Below, one piece after another: positions 32,907 through 43,493 of a stretch of DNA of 64,000 nt. This DNA comes from Pseudovirgaria hyperparasitica (taxonomy: Eukaryota; Ascomycota; Dothideomycetes; Acrospermales; Acrospermaceae). Position numbers and translations under genes: made by a program. The first letter of the stretch is position 1, and every line of letters begins with the position of its first letter. The notes below the pieces were generated by a model. The model was not told where the DNA came from. It ran no database searches and saw nothing but the letters and a program-made list of their open reading frames with translations. Location: assembly GCF_010093815.1 (NCBI RefSeq), contig NW_022985549.1, forward strand, positions 1,447,446 through 1,511,445. Direction: 5' to 3'.

Positions 32907-34522
32907 CTATTCCGCGAATTCAACCTTCTTCGTAATACTATCGTTAATCCTTGCGTAGAACCTGACAGCGTGGTGACGAGGGAAGGATATCTCTTCCAGC
33001 AGGTAGTCTGGCAAAATCTGGATCAGATCTTTATCCCGGGCTTGATCCAGGAAGGGCGTATAAGCAAATTCGACATCCTCGTAGCTTTGGCCCGTCGCTT
33101 TCTGCTCTTCGTCTGATGGGATGGTAAGGTGAAAGTGGAGCGCTGGACGTGTCAGTAGGTTTGGTGCTTTATCGTTGGATTCGTACTTACTGCCGTTTCT
33201 GCCTGTCTGGATACAATCGTAGACGTTTTCTTCGCCATTCTGCTTAATGCCCGTGATGATCAAGCCGCTGAGGTCGCTATACAAGTCTTCTTTCAATTGC
33301 CGTGTCTGAGCCTCCTTGACGGCATCAGCTGTACCTGTGTAGATTTGTCTTTGTTTGGCTGCATTGGCCGGCGCTCTGGCTGGCTCCGAGCTCTGTGCTC
33401 TCGACGCGGCAAGTCTAGCCTGCAGTGATTTGATCTCGTTCTGAGATTCGTTCAACTGGGTGGTGAGTTTTTTCTTTTCAATCTCTAATTGCTTGACATC
33501 GTCCTCGAGTCCGTCGACCTCAGTACGTAACGTTTTGGCCTGGCTCGCAATGGCTTTCTGCTCCTCAAGTTGACCCTTCAGAGCCGTGATGATGTTATTC
33601 TGGTCTACCGATGATTAGCTTTGCGCACGTGATCGTATTCGAACTGACCTTGTTCTCGTTTATCGGTGGTGCGCTTGAGTTTCTCAAAGTTGCCTTCCTT
33701 CTCTTGCATGCTGAGATCTCGCAGTTGTTTGTACTTCAGGTCAATGTTATCAAACTTCTTGGTCATTTCACCCAGCTTCCTCCGTAGCATGGGGTCTCCC
33801 CTCTCAGTGTCTGATGCGCTCCCAGCTCTTCGATGTGCTCCAGTCGTCGGTCGAGGTCTGCTTGATGCTATCGGTTGTAAGGTCTGATGTCGCCCGTTTC
33901 GTTGCGCGGCTCGCACGACTGGCTGAGTCTCCGGCACTTGCTCCACATCTCCTGAATCCTCGACGTCCATGGGGTCTACTTGTGTTTCTGGAACAGTCTC
34001 TGGCAATGCCGTTTGCTTTGCCAACTTGGCTGCTTTCTTCTCCGCCGCGGTAGGCCTCCCCTTGCTCTTCTTCGGAGCCTCGGCAGGCTCTACAATGCTT
34101 TCGTCGACTCTAGCTTTTGTTCGCTTTGTAGCCCTTGTAGCTTTCGCGGCAGGCACAGCGTCTTTCGCATTTCGCTTCGTGGCTGCATCGTCCTCAAACT
34201 CATCCACCTCCTCGGTTTCGTCGGCATTTGTGTCTCTCTCTGCCAGAGCAGAACGCTTCGTAGGTGCCCTGGACTTCTTTTCTGCCGCTGCCTTCTTGGG
34301 TTCGAGAACGCTTGCTCCGCTTGCACGCCGCGTGTTTACTTTGGCGACTCTCGAGGTGGCAGCTTTTTGCTTGGCTTTTGATTTCCCTCCCTTCCGCGCA
34401 GGGGCGCGATTCTCGACTGCGGAGTCGGGCGTGAGCAGGGCGTCACCATCTCTAGCAAATTCGTCCTCTGAAAAATCTTCCACCATACCGGAGAGGGTAA
34501 CGTTGGCCGTTCGTGGTGGCAT
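32907..34522 (-). CDS. CSM1: Monopolin complex subunit Csm1/Pcs1
   Basis: Three exons (34522-33649, 33604-33191, 33142-32907), with introns of 44 and 48 nt, give 507 residues. The first ~220 residues are disordered and basic with many Lys/Ala/Thr. A coiled coil follows (about 225-365: MTKKFDNIDLKYKQLRDL, then LEDDVKQLEIEKKKLTTQL). The C-terminal globular domain has LHFHLTIPSDEE, YTPFLD and LPDYLLEEISFPRHHAVRFY, which is the Csm1 family signature. Csm1/Pcs1 forms a V-shaped complex that clamps kinetochore microtubule sites and also works at rDNA. The second intron is a multiple of three with no stop, so an unspliced reading adds 16 residues and would be easy to annotate wrongly; splicing gives the expected NGTLHFHL. 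Confidence 0.88.
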
Positions 34523-36539
34523 CGTGCAACAATGGGTCGTGTGAGGACTGCGATCTTTCTTGAGGTGAGTCGAACTTGGGATGCGACGAGGTTTGTTTAC
34601 GGTCCACTACGCGCGGTGGTCTGTGCGTGATAGCTACCCACCAGGGCTATCTGCGAAGCTTCCTCCATCAGATTACTCATACGTCACTGCCTTCGAAACG
34701 GCCAGAATTGATCTGATATATGAATCGCCGCTATCATGATCCCACTTCATTTAATACACCCATCAAAGAGAAATTACTAACAGCACAATGTCAAGCGCTT
34801 GCGCCAACCCAACGCACAAGTCTTATAGTCCCTGTTACAGAGTAGACCGTCATCCATGCTGAAAGCTCTCAAGCATATCCCCATGTCTCCCAGCGCTATT
34901 CCTCATCTATAAGCTATGTCAGTAGTAGATTGCGGAAGCATTACTGCACCGGATCAACATAGTACTGCTCGTTTCATGACCAGTTCCTCTTTAAAGTACT
35001 CATTTCTTGTTATCATCCATTCGCGTAAGAGATACTGAGTATGATTCCAACAGCGAGCTGACCAAGCCTGTACCATTGCCATTAATGTCGACCATTGGTA
35101 ATGAACACCCACGATAAGAAACCCTGGTGTCGTCAAGGATGCTGTAACTAACGCGCGCGCTCGTTTCTCGGATGACACCAAGTATCGGTTCGACTTTCAT
35201 GTACTTCGCCAACGAGCCAACGAGAAACTGAAATTAATGGGTGAATCTCACTGGATGCCTGTTGGCTGTATTATATGATTGGGCTTCTACCTACAACAGC
35301 AAACCAGTAATTCACCGAGTGTTCCTTGGCGTACATCGCGCTGGAAATTGCTACCCTGATATGTGGAACTTCATAGACAATGTGTAAGATAACAGCCTTG
35401 TCCAGCTGGAGAAGCGCTGATGTTTCAGCAAATGCGAAGGCATACCCATGTATGGCGCTTTGCCCTGCTATGAGAATCTGTGTACGCACGACACAGTCTT
35501 CAGCGAAAACATATCTTGGAATAAGCCGTCGAATGCGATCTTACATACGAGGACCATGTCCGTGGTTAGTCGAGGAAGAAAAATGGCTGCATTCATCATT
35601 CTAGAGAGTATAGCTGTCAGTCTTGCACTCGTAGTTACCTGGGCAATCGTGGTCACTGCGCACAAGCGCCCCCTTTCCCGTTCCATCTCAAGCCTTACAC
35701 AAGTCTCAGGCTGTGACGATCGTCTTACCTTTGTGGTGTTCGAAGCAATCTCGAGCAGTGGGGCATTGCAATCTCTGTCCAACGATTCGCCCTGAACTAT
35801 GATTTTGGGCTACGGCTTGCTTTGGGCTTTGCTCTAATTTGCGCGAGACCCCCGTTCAATCTAGGCCGCTGTGGGAGTCACTTACCCACATCTTACAGCA
35901 GTTTTTCTAATGAGTTCAGTCGCTGGCTCATATATACTGAGATTACAATACGATGATCGCATCTAAGGTCGTAGATCGCAGCGGAGTAGACCCAAGACAT
36001 GCTCTGCTGACGATAGGCTGGAAGTACCACATGCTGTGACAACCCACTGCAGTAGTGTGGCACAACCCGATATGCCACGCAGATGTAGGAAGCGCTCATG
36101 CTCCCAGGAGCCGAGCGGCAATCGAGCGTACCATACGTCGACCGGGGGACGGATCTGGAGAGCCCATATTTAGCACAAATCCCATCCTTCCTTTGTCTAG
36201 TGCGGGCCATCCATTCTCGCCAATGCGTCGTACGTGCAGTCTGTAAATAGCTTTCTCAAGCTATTACAGAGCCGCTGTAGGGATCTTCCAACAGCGCAAC
36301 CGCAGCACCACGTGCTGTATGCACATTCTCATCTTAGTCCCGAATTATGACTTGTCTAGCTCTATCAACAACTTTTACTAGGCTGTGAGCTTTTCGTCTA
36401 TCCTTTTGCAATCTTGTATCTCGTTCGTTACAATCATCTAATCATATACTCGTAATTGTACTCAAACAATAAGCTGGAAAGCTTAGTGATGTAGGCAAAG
36501 CCTCCGTGTCATCCGTGATGTCTTTCCACGCTCTAGTCT
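34523..36539. other. Gene-poor intergenic region
   Basis: No gene could be supported. Frames of 60-115 codons occur on both strands but have no recognisable composition or splice logic. The composition is more AT-rich than the neighbouring genes. Old repeat DNA is possible but not shown. Confidence 0.5.
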
Positions 36540-38042
36540 TCATCGTGTCATCCTCGAGGGTGCTTCGAGTTCTGGAAGCCCGCTGTATCTTGTACCTGGG
36601 CCGATCTCCTGCGGCTCTTGTACTGGGCTTTGGGATTTGGTAAAGGCTGGCGCTCCATAAGCTTTCCATTCAGGTGGAATTATCTCGTCGACTTTCTCGT
36701 CTGGCTTGCTCGTACTTTTTCGTCTTCTGATGAAGACTATGGCGGACACAATGAGGGCAATACCTACGACGGAACCAACCACGATTCCAGCAAGAGTACT
36801 GCTGGGAATTCCCTTGTTCTCCTTCACCACTGTTGCTGATGGCTCTGGCAGGCTTGGTCCGGGGTCTGGTGTGTTTTTGCAAACAGCTGTAGTGTGATCC
36901 GAGGCGATGGGTACCAAATCCTGCTCATACGTCGCCCTCCCTGGCCATATAGTGAACTTTCCAGAATCATAATTGACGAGCAAGGTCATTGCAGAGAAAA
37001 ACCCAGATCCAAACGAAGGGGTCTTGCCTCCGGTCTCACTTTGTAGGGAATCTATATTCAGAATGGGTCGGGAAGTATTGGCTTGAATTTCTCCGGAGTC
37101 CGCGATCGTGAGTTCAGGTCTGACAAGCTGGTCATTTGAGATCCGTATCGTCATTTTCCCTTCGATTTCTACAGAAGTGTCTCCTTTATATCTGTATATT
37201 TTAGTTAGTAGCTGTTAAGTATAAAGCTATCGTTCAATCTACGCGACAGGTTCATTCTCGTAAAGCATCGTGTAATAATTGGTTCCAAACGACCGATCGC
37301 TATTTCCAGAGATGGCGAGCCCCTCACGCACGTCGTAGAAATTATGGAAGACTCCAGTGAGGGGAATGGACATGACAGCGACGTCGTCGGGAAACAGGCA
37401 GGTAAGCATTGGTTCTTCTCTTGTGAAGATGCCATGATCGGTGCCATTGGGATAGTTCATAGTCATGTTTGTGACACGGATAGGCAAGCCAGAGCCACAT
37501 TCCCCACTAAACTGCACTGGCAGTGTCAAGTTGTCCCCCTGTCTCGTTGCACGGTCATACCCGCCTAGCACGATTGAACCATTGAATTGTGAGTCTCGAG
37601 AAGCCCCTACGCGCCCTGAAAAATACGACCATGATCTTGAGGGGACTGTGCCGGCCGTGTGTAGTAGGCTAAGTACCGTAGAGTTAGATCCCAGTCCTAG
37701 AGCGTTCAACGGTGTGTAACCTTGCTCGCCCCCCATCCCGGAGAGCGCAACGGCTAGGGGGAAAGCTGTCATGTTGTTGCGATCATTCAAAGTGATCACT
37801 TCGCTGTCGAGTACTACCTGTCGTCTGTCGTCAACATCGGTTGCAATTCGTGACTCGTTGACTTTTCCGCGTGTCTGCGATTCGAGTTGGCGATATAAAC
37901 CTCCACGAAAAGTGGCGCATTTTCCGGAGGGATCGTCTCGGAGACAGTTTGAGCCGTAGGCATAAGTATTGTTCGCAGCACTACAGGCATCAGAGATGAG
38001 GGAATATGCAATAGGATTGGAGAAAGTTGTCACGAGCTTACA
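36540..38042 (-). CDS. Aspartyl-protease-like (A1 fold) membrane protein, probably non-catalytic, 5' end unresolved
   Basis: Supported exons: 37980-37243 and 37191-36540 (intron 51 nt), preceded by an exon ending at 38042 with donor GTAAGC (intron 61 nt). The phases agree across all joins. The ectodomain reads like fungal A1-family proteins: FRVDIAANNTYAYG, CATFRGGLY, NALGLGSNSTVLSLL, SRSWSYFSG and FNGSIVLGGYDRA, with many N-glycosylation sites. The catalytic D-T/S-G motifs are absent: VDIAAN stands at the first site and none is seen at the second. A transmembrane helix (STLAGIVVGSVVGIALIVSA) and a basic stop (RRRK) are followed by an ~75-residue cytoplasmic tail. No in-frame ATG or signal peptide was found before 38042, so the first exon is missing, hidden or lost. 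It is likely a surface protein or receptor and not an enzyme. Confidence 0.68.
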
Positions 38043-38089
38043 TATCAACACGAAAAGCTAGCTCTTGACCCCCAGCCTTGAGTGCCCCT

Positions 38090-39332
38090 TCTCAAACGAC
38101 AAGTCCATTGTCCAGTGTGAAATTGACAAGTCCTGACTGGAATCACACAGATTGGCTGTTCTTGTGATAGGACTAGGTTTCAATATACTATGTCATAAGA
38201 CTGAATAGTATATGATAGAGCAAGTCCGCATGGCTCATGGTTTTACGAGGCAGAAGCGAGTGAGGAAGCGCAGGTACAAGATCTAAAGAGCATGAACCAC
38301 GACCTAAAACAAGGATTGTTCTTCTGCATAGATGAGACCCTACCTTCGCCCAAGACTTTCGATGGTGTATGTCAGTACGTTGAGCTGCTTCTATCACCGT
38401 GTAGTCTGACAAGAGTCACGTATCTGCTTCTACGCTAGCAGGCCACCAACCGTAGAAAAGCCCCAGCCTTCCCCATGGGACCATGGGTGAGCCATTGCCC
38501 CTGCACGCCTTCGTTTGTGGCCCGGGTGTGAAACGCTACAGGGGTATACCACAAACACGCAGCCCATTCGGGCCGACTCTCTGGTTGTTCCGCGAGTTCG
38601 GGTCGAAGCGCTTATTCAGACCGCTAATTGGTTGTTAATACCTTGACTTTCTACGCAAATGTGATACATATTTAGCGACCGCAGTTCTCTGACTTTGGCA
38701 CCGCTGCTTTATCTACCTCTGCCTAGTGTCTTGAGACCCTGACAAATTCTGAAATGGGGTTACTATAGCTAGGCAAATCGCTTGCTAGCCCTCCCTCATA
38801 GGCTCATATCGGATCATGTTGATACCTGCTACTGTCACTTCCCAGTCGTATACATGGGTGTCCAGTTAATAATCTATAAATAACTACATTTGATACCAGA
38901 GTTTCTCGACCTCGTATGGAGCAGTTCAGTGATGCCTAATGAGTTATAATCGTTTGCTGACTCGTTATTTCTATTCGTTCCCGTCCCCGATAGAGCGAAG
39001 CGCTGGGATATACCCTTTCATCGTCAATCATGCTGGCGCCTATCTCGTGTGCGGCGCAGCGATTACGCCACCTGGTTAAATCTATCAGATTGGCAGGCAG
39101 AATCACCCAGTGTCACTCCTAAAACGCATTCGCTCATGCACTGCTGAATTTGGCTGGCCCGGAATGGCAGATACTTTTTGAAGTGTACATTCGGAGCAAT
39201 ATACCGCTGGAGCCTACAGTTACTTGTTCTTAATCTTTCTCCAGAGTCTCTATCCATATCTGGACCTAAGAGCTCGCAGCCTCTGGGAGCCCGCACGCGT
39301 TCGACTTTACAGTGTTATACTGTATCGTGGTT
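38090..39332. other. Intergenic between divergent genes
   Basis: No gene could be supported. The missing 5' exon of the aspartyl-protease-like gene would have to lie in the first few hundred bases. The rest should include the promoter of the GT61 gene. Confidence 0.5.
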
Positions 39333-40808
39333 ATGACACTCCTCACGAATCGGCCCTCTCTGTCACGACGAGGAGGTACCATCGTGTATTCGATGTGTCT
39401 CTTACTCGCGTTCGTCTTCACGCTGTCATGGCTTCGGGATCGGCCCTTGAATCTGGCCATCCCTCTACTCAGAACCCACGACGAAGCAATCCTAAACACA
39501 AATCCGGATGACGCTCCCAGAAACCATACGTCGACTTTGGATCTACCAGTGGAGTATCAACACGTCCCGGAGCACACGGAGTACTGCGCAGACCGATACC
39601 AGAGGAACTACCTGGAGCATCTGAGAGACTCTGCCGTCAGTTACTGCACCAACAATACCTCGTCACAGCTACATTGCTTTCACAGCAAGACGGTACCGGA
39701 GCGAACCGACACGTTCTGCTACGGCACGAACGCTGCTTTCAATGCCACACAACACAAGTATAGACTACCCTGCGCCATGCGACAGCTCTCAGAAGAGGAA
39801 GTTGACGGAGGTGTGCCGCCTGTTGCCGAGTTCATTGGGTACTGGTACAACACTGGCCCGAAGAATGTGTTCGGCCATGAGGTTCTTTTGCGTGATGAGC
39901 AGACGCCCCAAGTCAAGTCCACAGGCCGTCGGATATCTGTTCTAGTGAAAAGAGAAGGAGGTGCCAACTTATGGCATTCGCTAATGGAGATCTTTGCTAC
40001 CAGCCTGACACTAGACACACTTCGCAGCACAGTGAACCCCGAAACTGGTGCGGCCTTTCTCACCGAGGCCGACAGGAATAACACGCAGGTCGTGTTCCTA
40101 GACGACGATGAAGATGGGCCCGCCGACGAGCTCTGGAATATGTTCTTCGCAACTAGGTCCACCATCAGATTGAAAAATATTACGGCCGACAATGTCGGAG
40201 ACATCATAGTTCCCCTAGCTGGTGGAGGCAATCCATTCTGGCAAGGAGACTGGGAGGCCAGACCATGCGAGGACTCGGAACTGCTCCAAGTCTTCTCCGC
40301 CAGGGTCTTGGAGTTTTTGCATATCCAGACACCCGCAAGAGAAGGTAACGTCAGAGTGACCTGGGTGAAGCGTACTGGCTCACGACGTTTGATCAACGAA
40401 GAGCAGCTCGTCGAGACAGCAAAAGCTAGAATACCACATATTGAGCTGCAGGTAGTCGATTTCGCCGAGATTCCATTCCGGGATCAAGTCCAGCTCGTTA
40501 GGAATACAGATGTGCTGGTTGGTGTACACGGCGCTGGGCTTACGCATGGAATGTGGTTGCAGCCTGGTTCCGTCATCGCAGAGATCCTCCCTCTCACATT
40601 AAACTACAAAGGCTTCCGAAACATGGCGGCGCTTCTCGGACTAGACTACTTCTCAGTGCATGGCACTGAACCAAAGCAGAAGTCCGCACCACGAGCGGAG
40701 TGGCAGAGCGGTGATGTAGAGCTCGACGAAGAAAAGTTCGTAAGCCTGGTCGAGTCGGCTGTAAGAAGCACGTACAAGAAAGGCATGCGTGACTTTGATA
40801 TAGATTGA
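39333..40808 (+). CDS. GT61-family glycosyltransferase (DUF563, EOGT-like), type II membrane protein
   Basis: A single exon of 491 residues from ATG 39333; the frame opens slightly upstream but only from a GTG. A short basic N-terminus is followed by one membrane anchor (GTIVYSMCLLLAFVFTLSW) and a lumenal domain, as in Golgi/ER glycosyltransferases. The catalytic region has NLWHSLMEIFAT, VVFLDDDEDGPADELWNM, RVTWVKRTGSRRL and the strong GT61 motif TDVLVGVHGAGLTHGMWLQPG. N-glycosylation sites are frequent. GT61 enzymes add xylose or GlcNAc to proteins or glycans; the acceptor here is unknown. It lies between two predicted surface proteins. The stop codon lies next to a minisatellite of ATGAATGT units. 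Confidence 0.9.
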   Translation: MTLLTNRPSLSRRGGTIVYSMCLLLAFVFTLSWLRDRPLNLAIPLLRTHDEAILNTNPDDAPRNHTSTLDLPVEYQHVPEHTEYCADRYQRNYLEHLRDSAVSYCTNNTSSQLHCFHSKTVPERTDTFCYGTNAAFNATQHKYRLPCAMRQLSEEEVDGGVPPVAEFIGYWYNTGPKNVFGHEVLLRDEQTPQVKSTGRRISVLVKREGGANLWHSLMEIFATSLTLDTLRSTVNPETGAAFLTEADRNNTQVVFLDDDEDGPADELWNMFFATRSTIRLKNITADNVGDIIVPLAGGGNPFWQGDWEARPCEDSELLQVFSARVLEFLHIQTPAREGNVRVTWVKRTGSRRLINEEQLVETAKARIPHIELQVVDFAEIPFRDQVQLVRNTDVLVGVHGAGLTHGMWLQPGSVIAEILPLTLNYKGFRNMAALLGLDYFSVHGTEPKQKSAPRAEWQSGDVELDEEKFVSLVESAVRSTYKKGMRDFDID

Positions 40809-40810
40809 TA

Positions 40811-40943
40811 TGAATGTATGAATGTATGAATGTATGAANNNNNNNNNNTATGAATGTATGAATGTATGAATGTATGAATGTATGAATGTATGAATGTATG
40901 AATGTATGAATGTATGAATGTATGAATGTATGAATGTATGAAT
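40811..40943. repeat. ATGAATGT 8-bp minisatellite with assembly gap
   Basis: About 15 visible perfect copies of an 8-base unit start two bases after the GT61 stop codon. The N run at 40839-40848 interrupts them, so the true length is unknown. The array would be transcribed as part of the GT61 3' untranslated region. Confidence 0.95.
40839..40848. other. Assembly gap (10 N)
   Basis: Ten N inside the tandem repeat. The placeholder size probably does not reflect the real gap length. Confidence 0.99.
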
Positions 40944-41205
40944 TATGAGCCAATGTTCAATATACCTTTTCCATGATTTTCACACAAGGCTAGTGAGCTT
41001 GAGTAAATGGTAGATTAACGACACATATAGCCAGTCGATCTTCAAGCTGAGTGAGAATCTTAAGACGGTGGCTTGGACGTGGCTTTTTGACATTAAGCTA
41101 GGATACACGTGTTCTGAGACTATGGATCTAACATAGACAGATGAGACTCGCGGGTATAGAGTACAACAATAATGGATTAACATCTAAAAAGTACAAAGGG
41201 AAGGA

Positions 41206-43493
41206 TCAGATGAACGTCTTGCCTACATCCTCCGGCCTGTACGGACTTGGATCTCGCACCGGCTGACGGAACGGGCTTATTTCCCTTACCGAGGCTCTCT
41301 GGCCCGCTTGAGGTATCCGGCCGTTTATGCCAGGACTCTCTCCATCACACACAATAATTGTTCCCATCACTGAACTGATGTCCGACATTGGCGTCTGTCC
41401 CGTTGGTGTCAGTCCACCCGGGCCCGTATTACCGTTTCTGTAAAAGTCTTCTGCATTATCAAGTTTGGATACGGATGAGACTGAGAACGAGTTCCGTTGT
41501 CCCGGAACGTCTAGTCTCGATACCGAGGAGACAGAACATGACGTCCGATGAGCTGGAACCTGTCGGGACCAGGAATTGATGCGAGAGTGGCCAGATTTGC
41601 GCATTGTCGCAGGTACTGCATCACGATAGCCGCTACTGTACTCGTTGTCTGGTACATGTAGAAACCCATCCTTTTCAGGCTCGCTCTCACATATCGTAAG
41701 GCTGGAAGTTTTTGAACGATACATATATCTGTCTGGGCGGTGGTCTTTCCTCTTGCGAAACCAGAAGCATGCCAGACCCAGAATTGCTAAGACAATGAAC
41801 GAACCACCCACTGCGCCACCGATGGCTGCCTTTTGGGACGTTGATAGAGATCGATTCCTGTTCGATGGAGGTGTTGAGTTGGGTCCGACAGGAGATTCGG
41901 TTCCACCTGGGGTTTGTACTGGGTCAGTCTGTGCGGAATCTGGGGGTTGGCCACTTTGAGTCTCTCCAGGCGATGTTGGGGTGGTAGGTGGTTCCTCATC
42001 GGCAATTCTTTTTGTGAATATCTCTTTGAGGCTGGGCTCGAGGTCTGGGCTGAAAACCCTGAGAACTCGTAAGTATTGAGTGGGGTAACCGCGTGCAATC
42101 ACTACTTACTGGCTCCCAATTGTGGAACTTAACTTTGGATGCACCGAGAAAGGCTTATCAACTGGATCAAATTCATCCATCCAATAATATTCAGACAGAT
42201 CAAGGGATCTCAACACCGGTTTATTCTTTGGAGAGCTACAGTCTACCACGCTATTATCGTCTTTATTGATGACCTCACCGCCGAGAACGACTCCGTTGTT
42301 GTGACCATGTTTGAAACAATGGTGGTTCCGCCGTCCTGTCTCTCTGGAGTCATTCATAGAAACCCACTTGAAGGATGGAATAGTAAGAACCCCTGAGCGC
42401 ATTAGGCAAGGAAACAGCCATCGTACAGCGGTAGAGGTACTTACAGACGTCGTCTTTTGATTCAGTGTTATCTTCGCCACCATTAATGGTAATGAAAGAG
42501 GAGCTGTTGTCAGGTGCCTGAGTGACCCAGCCGCAAAAGTTTTTCCGCGTTGACGGTAGATCTAAGGTAGCGGGGGTATTAAACCATCTACTTGACTCAA
42601 TGTCATAGATATCAATCGAGTCCATGGCAGCCATAAGATCATTGCCGTTGGCTTGCAACTAGCTTTGTTAGTCCAAGTCTGAGATATATTAGTTCCCACC
42701 CAACTTACGGATACAACACCACCAAGCATTACCAGAATTCCTTGGTTGCCATATGGTAGGTAGAACATTGGTGCCTTGGTACGTTTTGAGCCAAGTATTG
42801 AATCAGCTGGTGGTTTTCTGTAGGAAATCACAGGGTCCGCGGGATCCGTCGAATTGAGTTCGATAATTCCAACTTCGGAGCTACCAAAGGTACCGCCAGA
42901 GAAGAAAGAGGTGTTGAAGCGCCTGATACTAGCATAGGCAGCGCCAAGACCATCCCCAGTCGGCATCTTCTCTCCTGTCACAACCCACTGTTTCCATGAA
43001 TGTTGTTCTCCAAACGGGGTAAAGCGCCATAGCTGAGACGATAGCTTATTGTCAGAGTCTCTGGCAACGGATAGATCGTACATGTCTGTACGATCGAACC
43101 ACATGGCCCCTCCAACCTTTACGTTCGCAGACGAGTTCTGATGTCCAGCAGGAAGGGCCGTACTGATCACATTGGTCAAGGTGTCGGCCAGATCTCGTGT
43201 TTGGGCTAGGTCGATCGAAAGCAGAGAGTCCGTTGGATAGGATCCTGCCGGATCTTCCGTTAATGTAACATTTGAACCAGCCATGAATATGCGGTTGTCG
43301 AACAATGCCGCTATAGGGAGTCAATAAGTTGTTGAGCCATAGGTATACAAGACTTACCGCGGCCACCCACGAGTCTACACACTTTGGCTGTAGGGGCGAA
43401 TGAGCCAGCTTGGGCGCAACCCTCACGCACACCCAAACATGCAAGAAGAAGTGCTGCACGAACGCAACTTGATGCTGGGTATATCTTACCCAT
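41206..43493 (-). CDS. Kelch-like membrane protein with signalling-type cytoplasmic tail
   Basis: Five exons (43493-43358, 43310-42709, 42658-42445, 42392-42110, 42058-41206), introns of 47-52 nt, give 695 residues. A signal peptide (SSCVRAALLLACLGVREGCA) opens it. The ectodomain has Kelch/galactose-oxidase-like blades: VGGRAALFDNRIFMAG, LSIDLAQTRD, GILVMLGGVVS, DSIDIYDIESSRWF, DVWVLTIPSFKWVSM and NNGVVLGGEV. A Pro/Thr/Ser-rich stalk leads to one helix (AIGGAVGGSFIVLAILGLAC) and FRKRKD. The ~190-residue tail is Ser-rich and holds an internal duplication (SSVSRLD and SSVSKLD, about 18 residues apart). Fungal proteins of this plan are thought to sense or organise the cell surface. The ligand is unknown. 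It is convergent with the GT61 gene. Confidence 0.87.

Noticed and set aside
40811-40943. CRISPR-like array
   Set aside because: Perfect head-to-tail 8-bp units with no spacers; a minisatellite in a eukaryotic genome.
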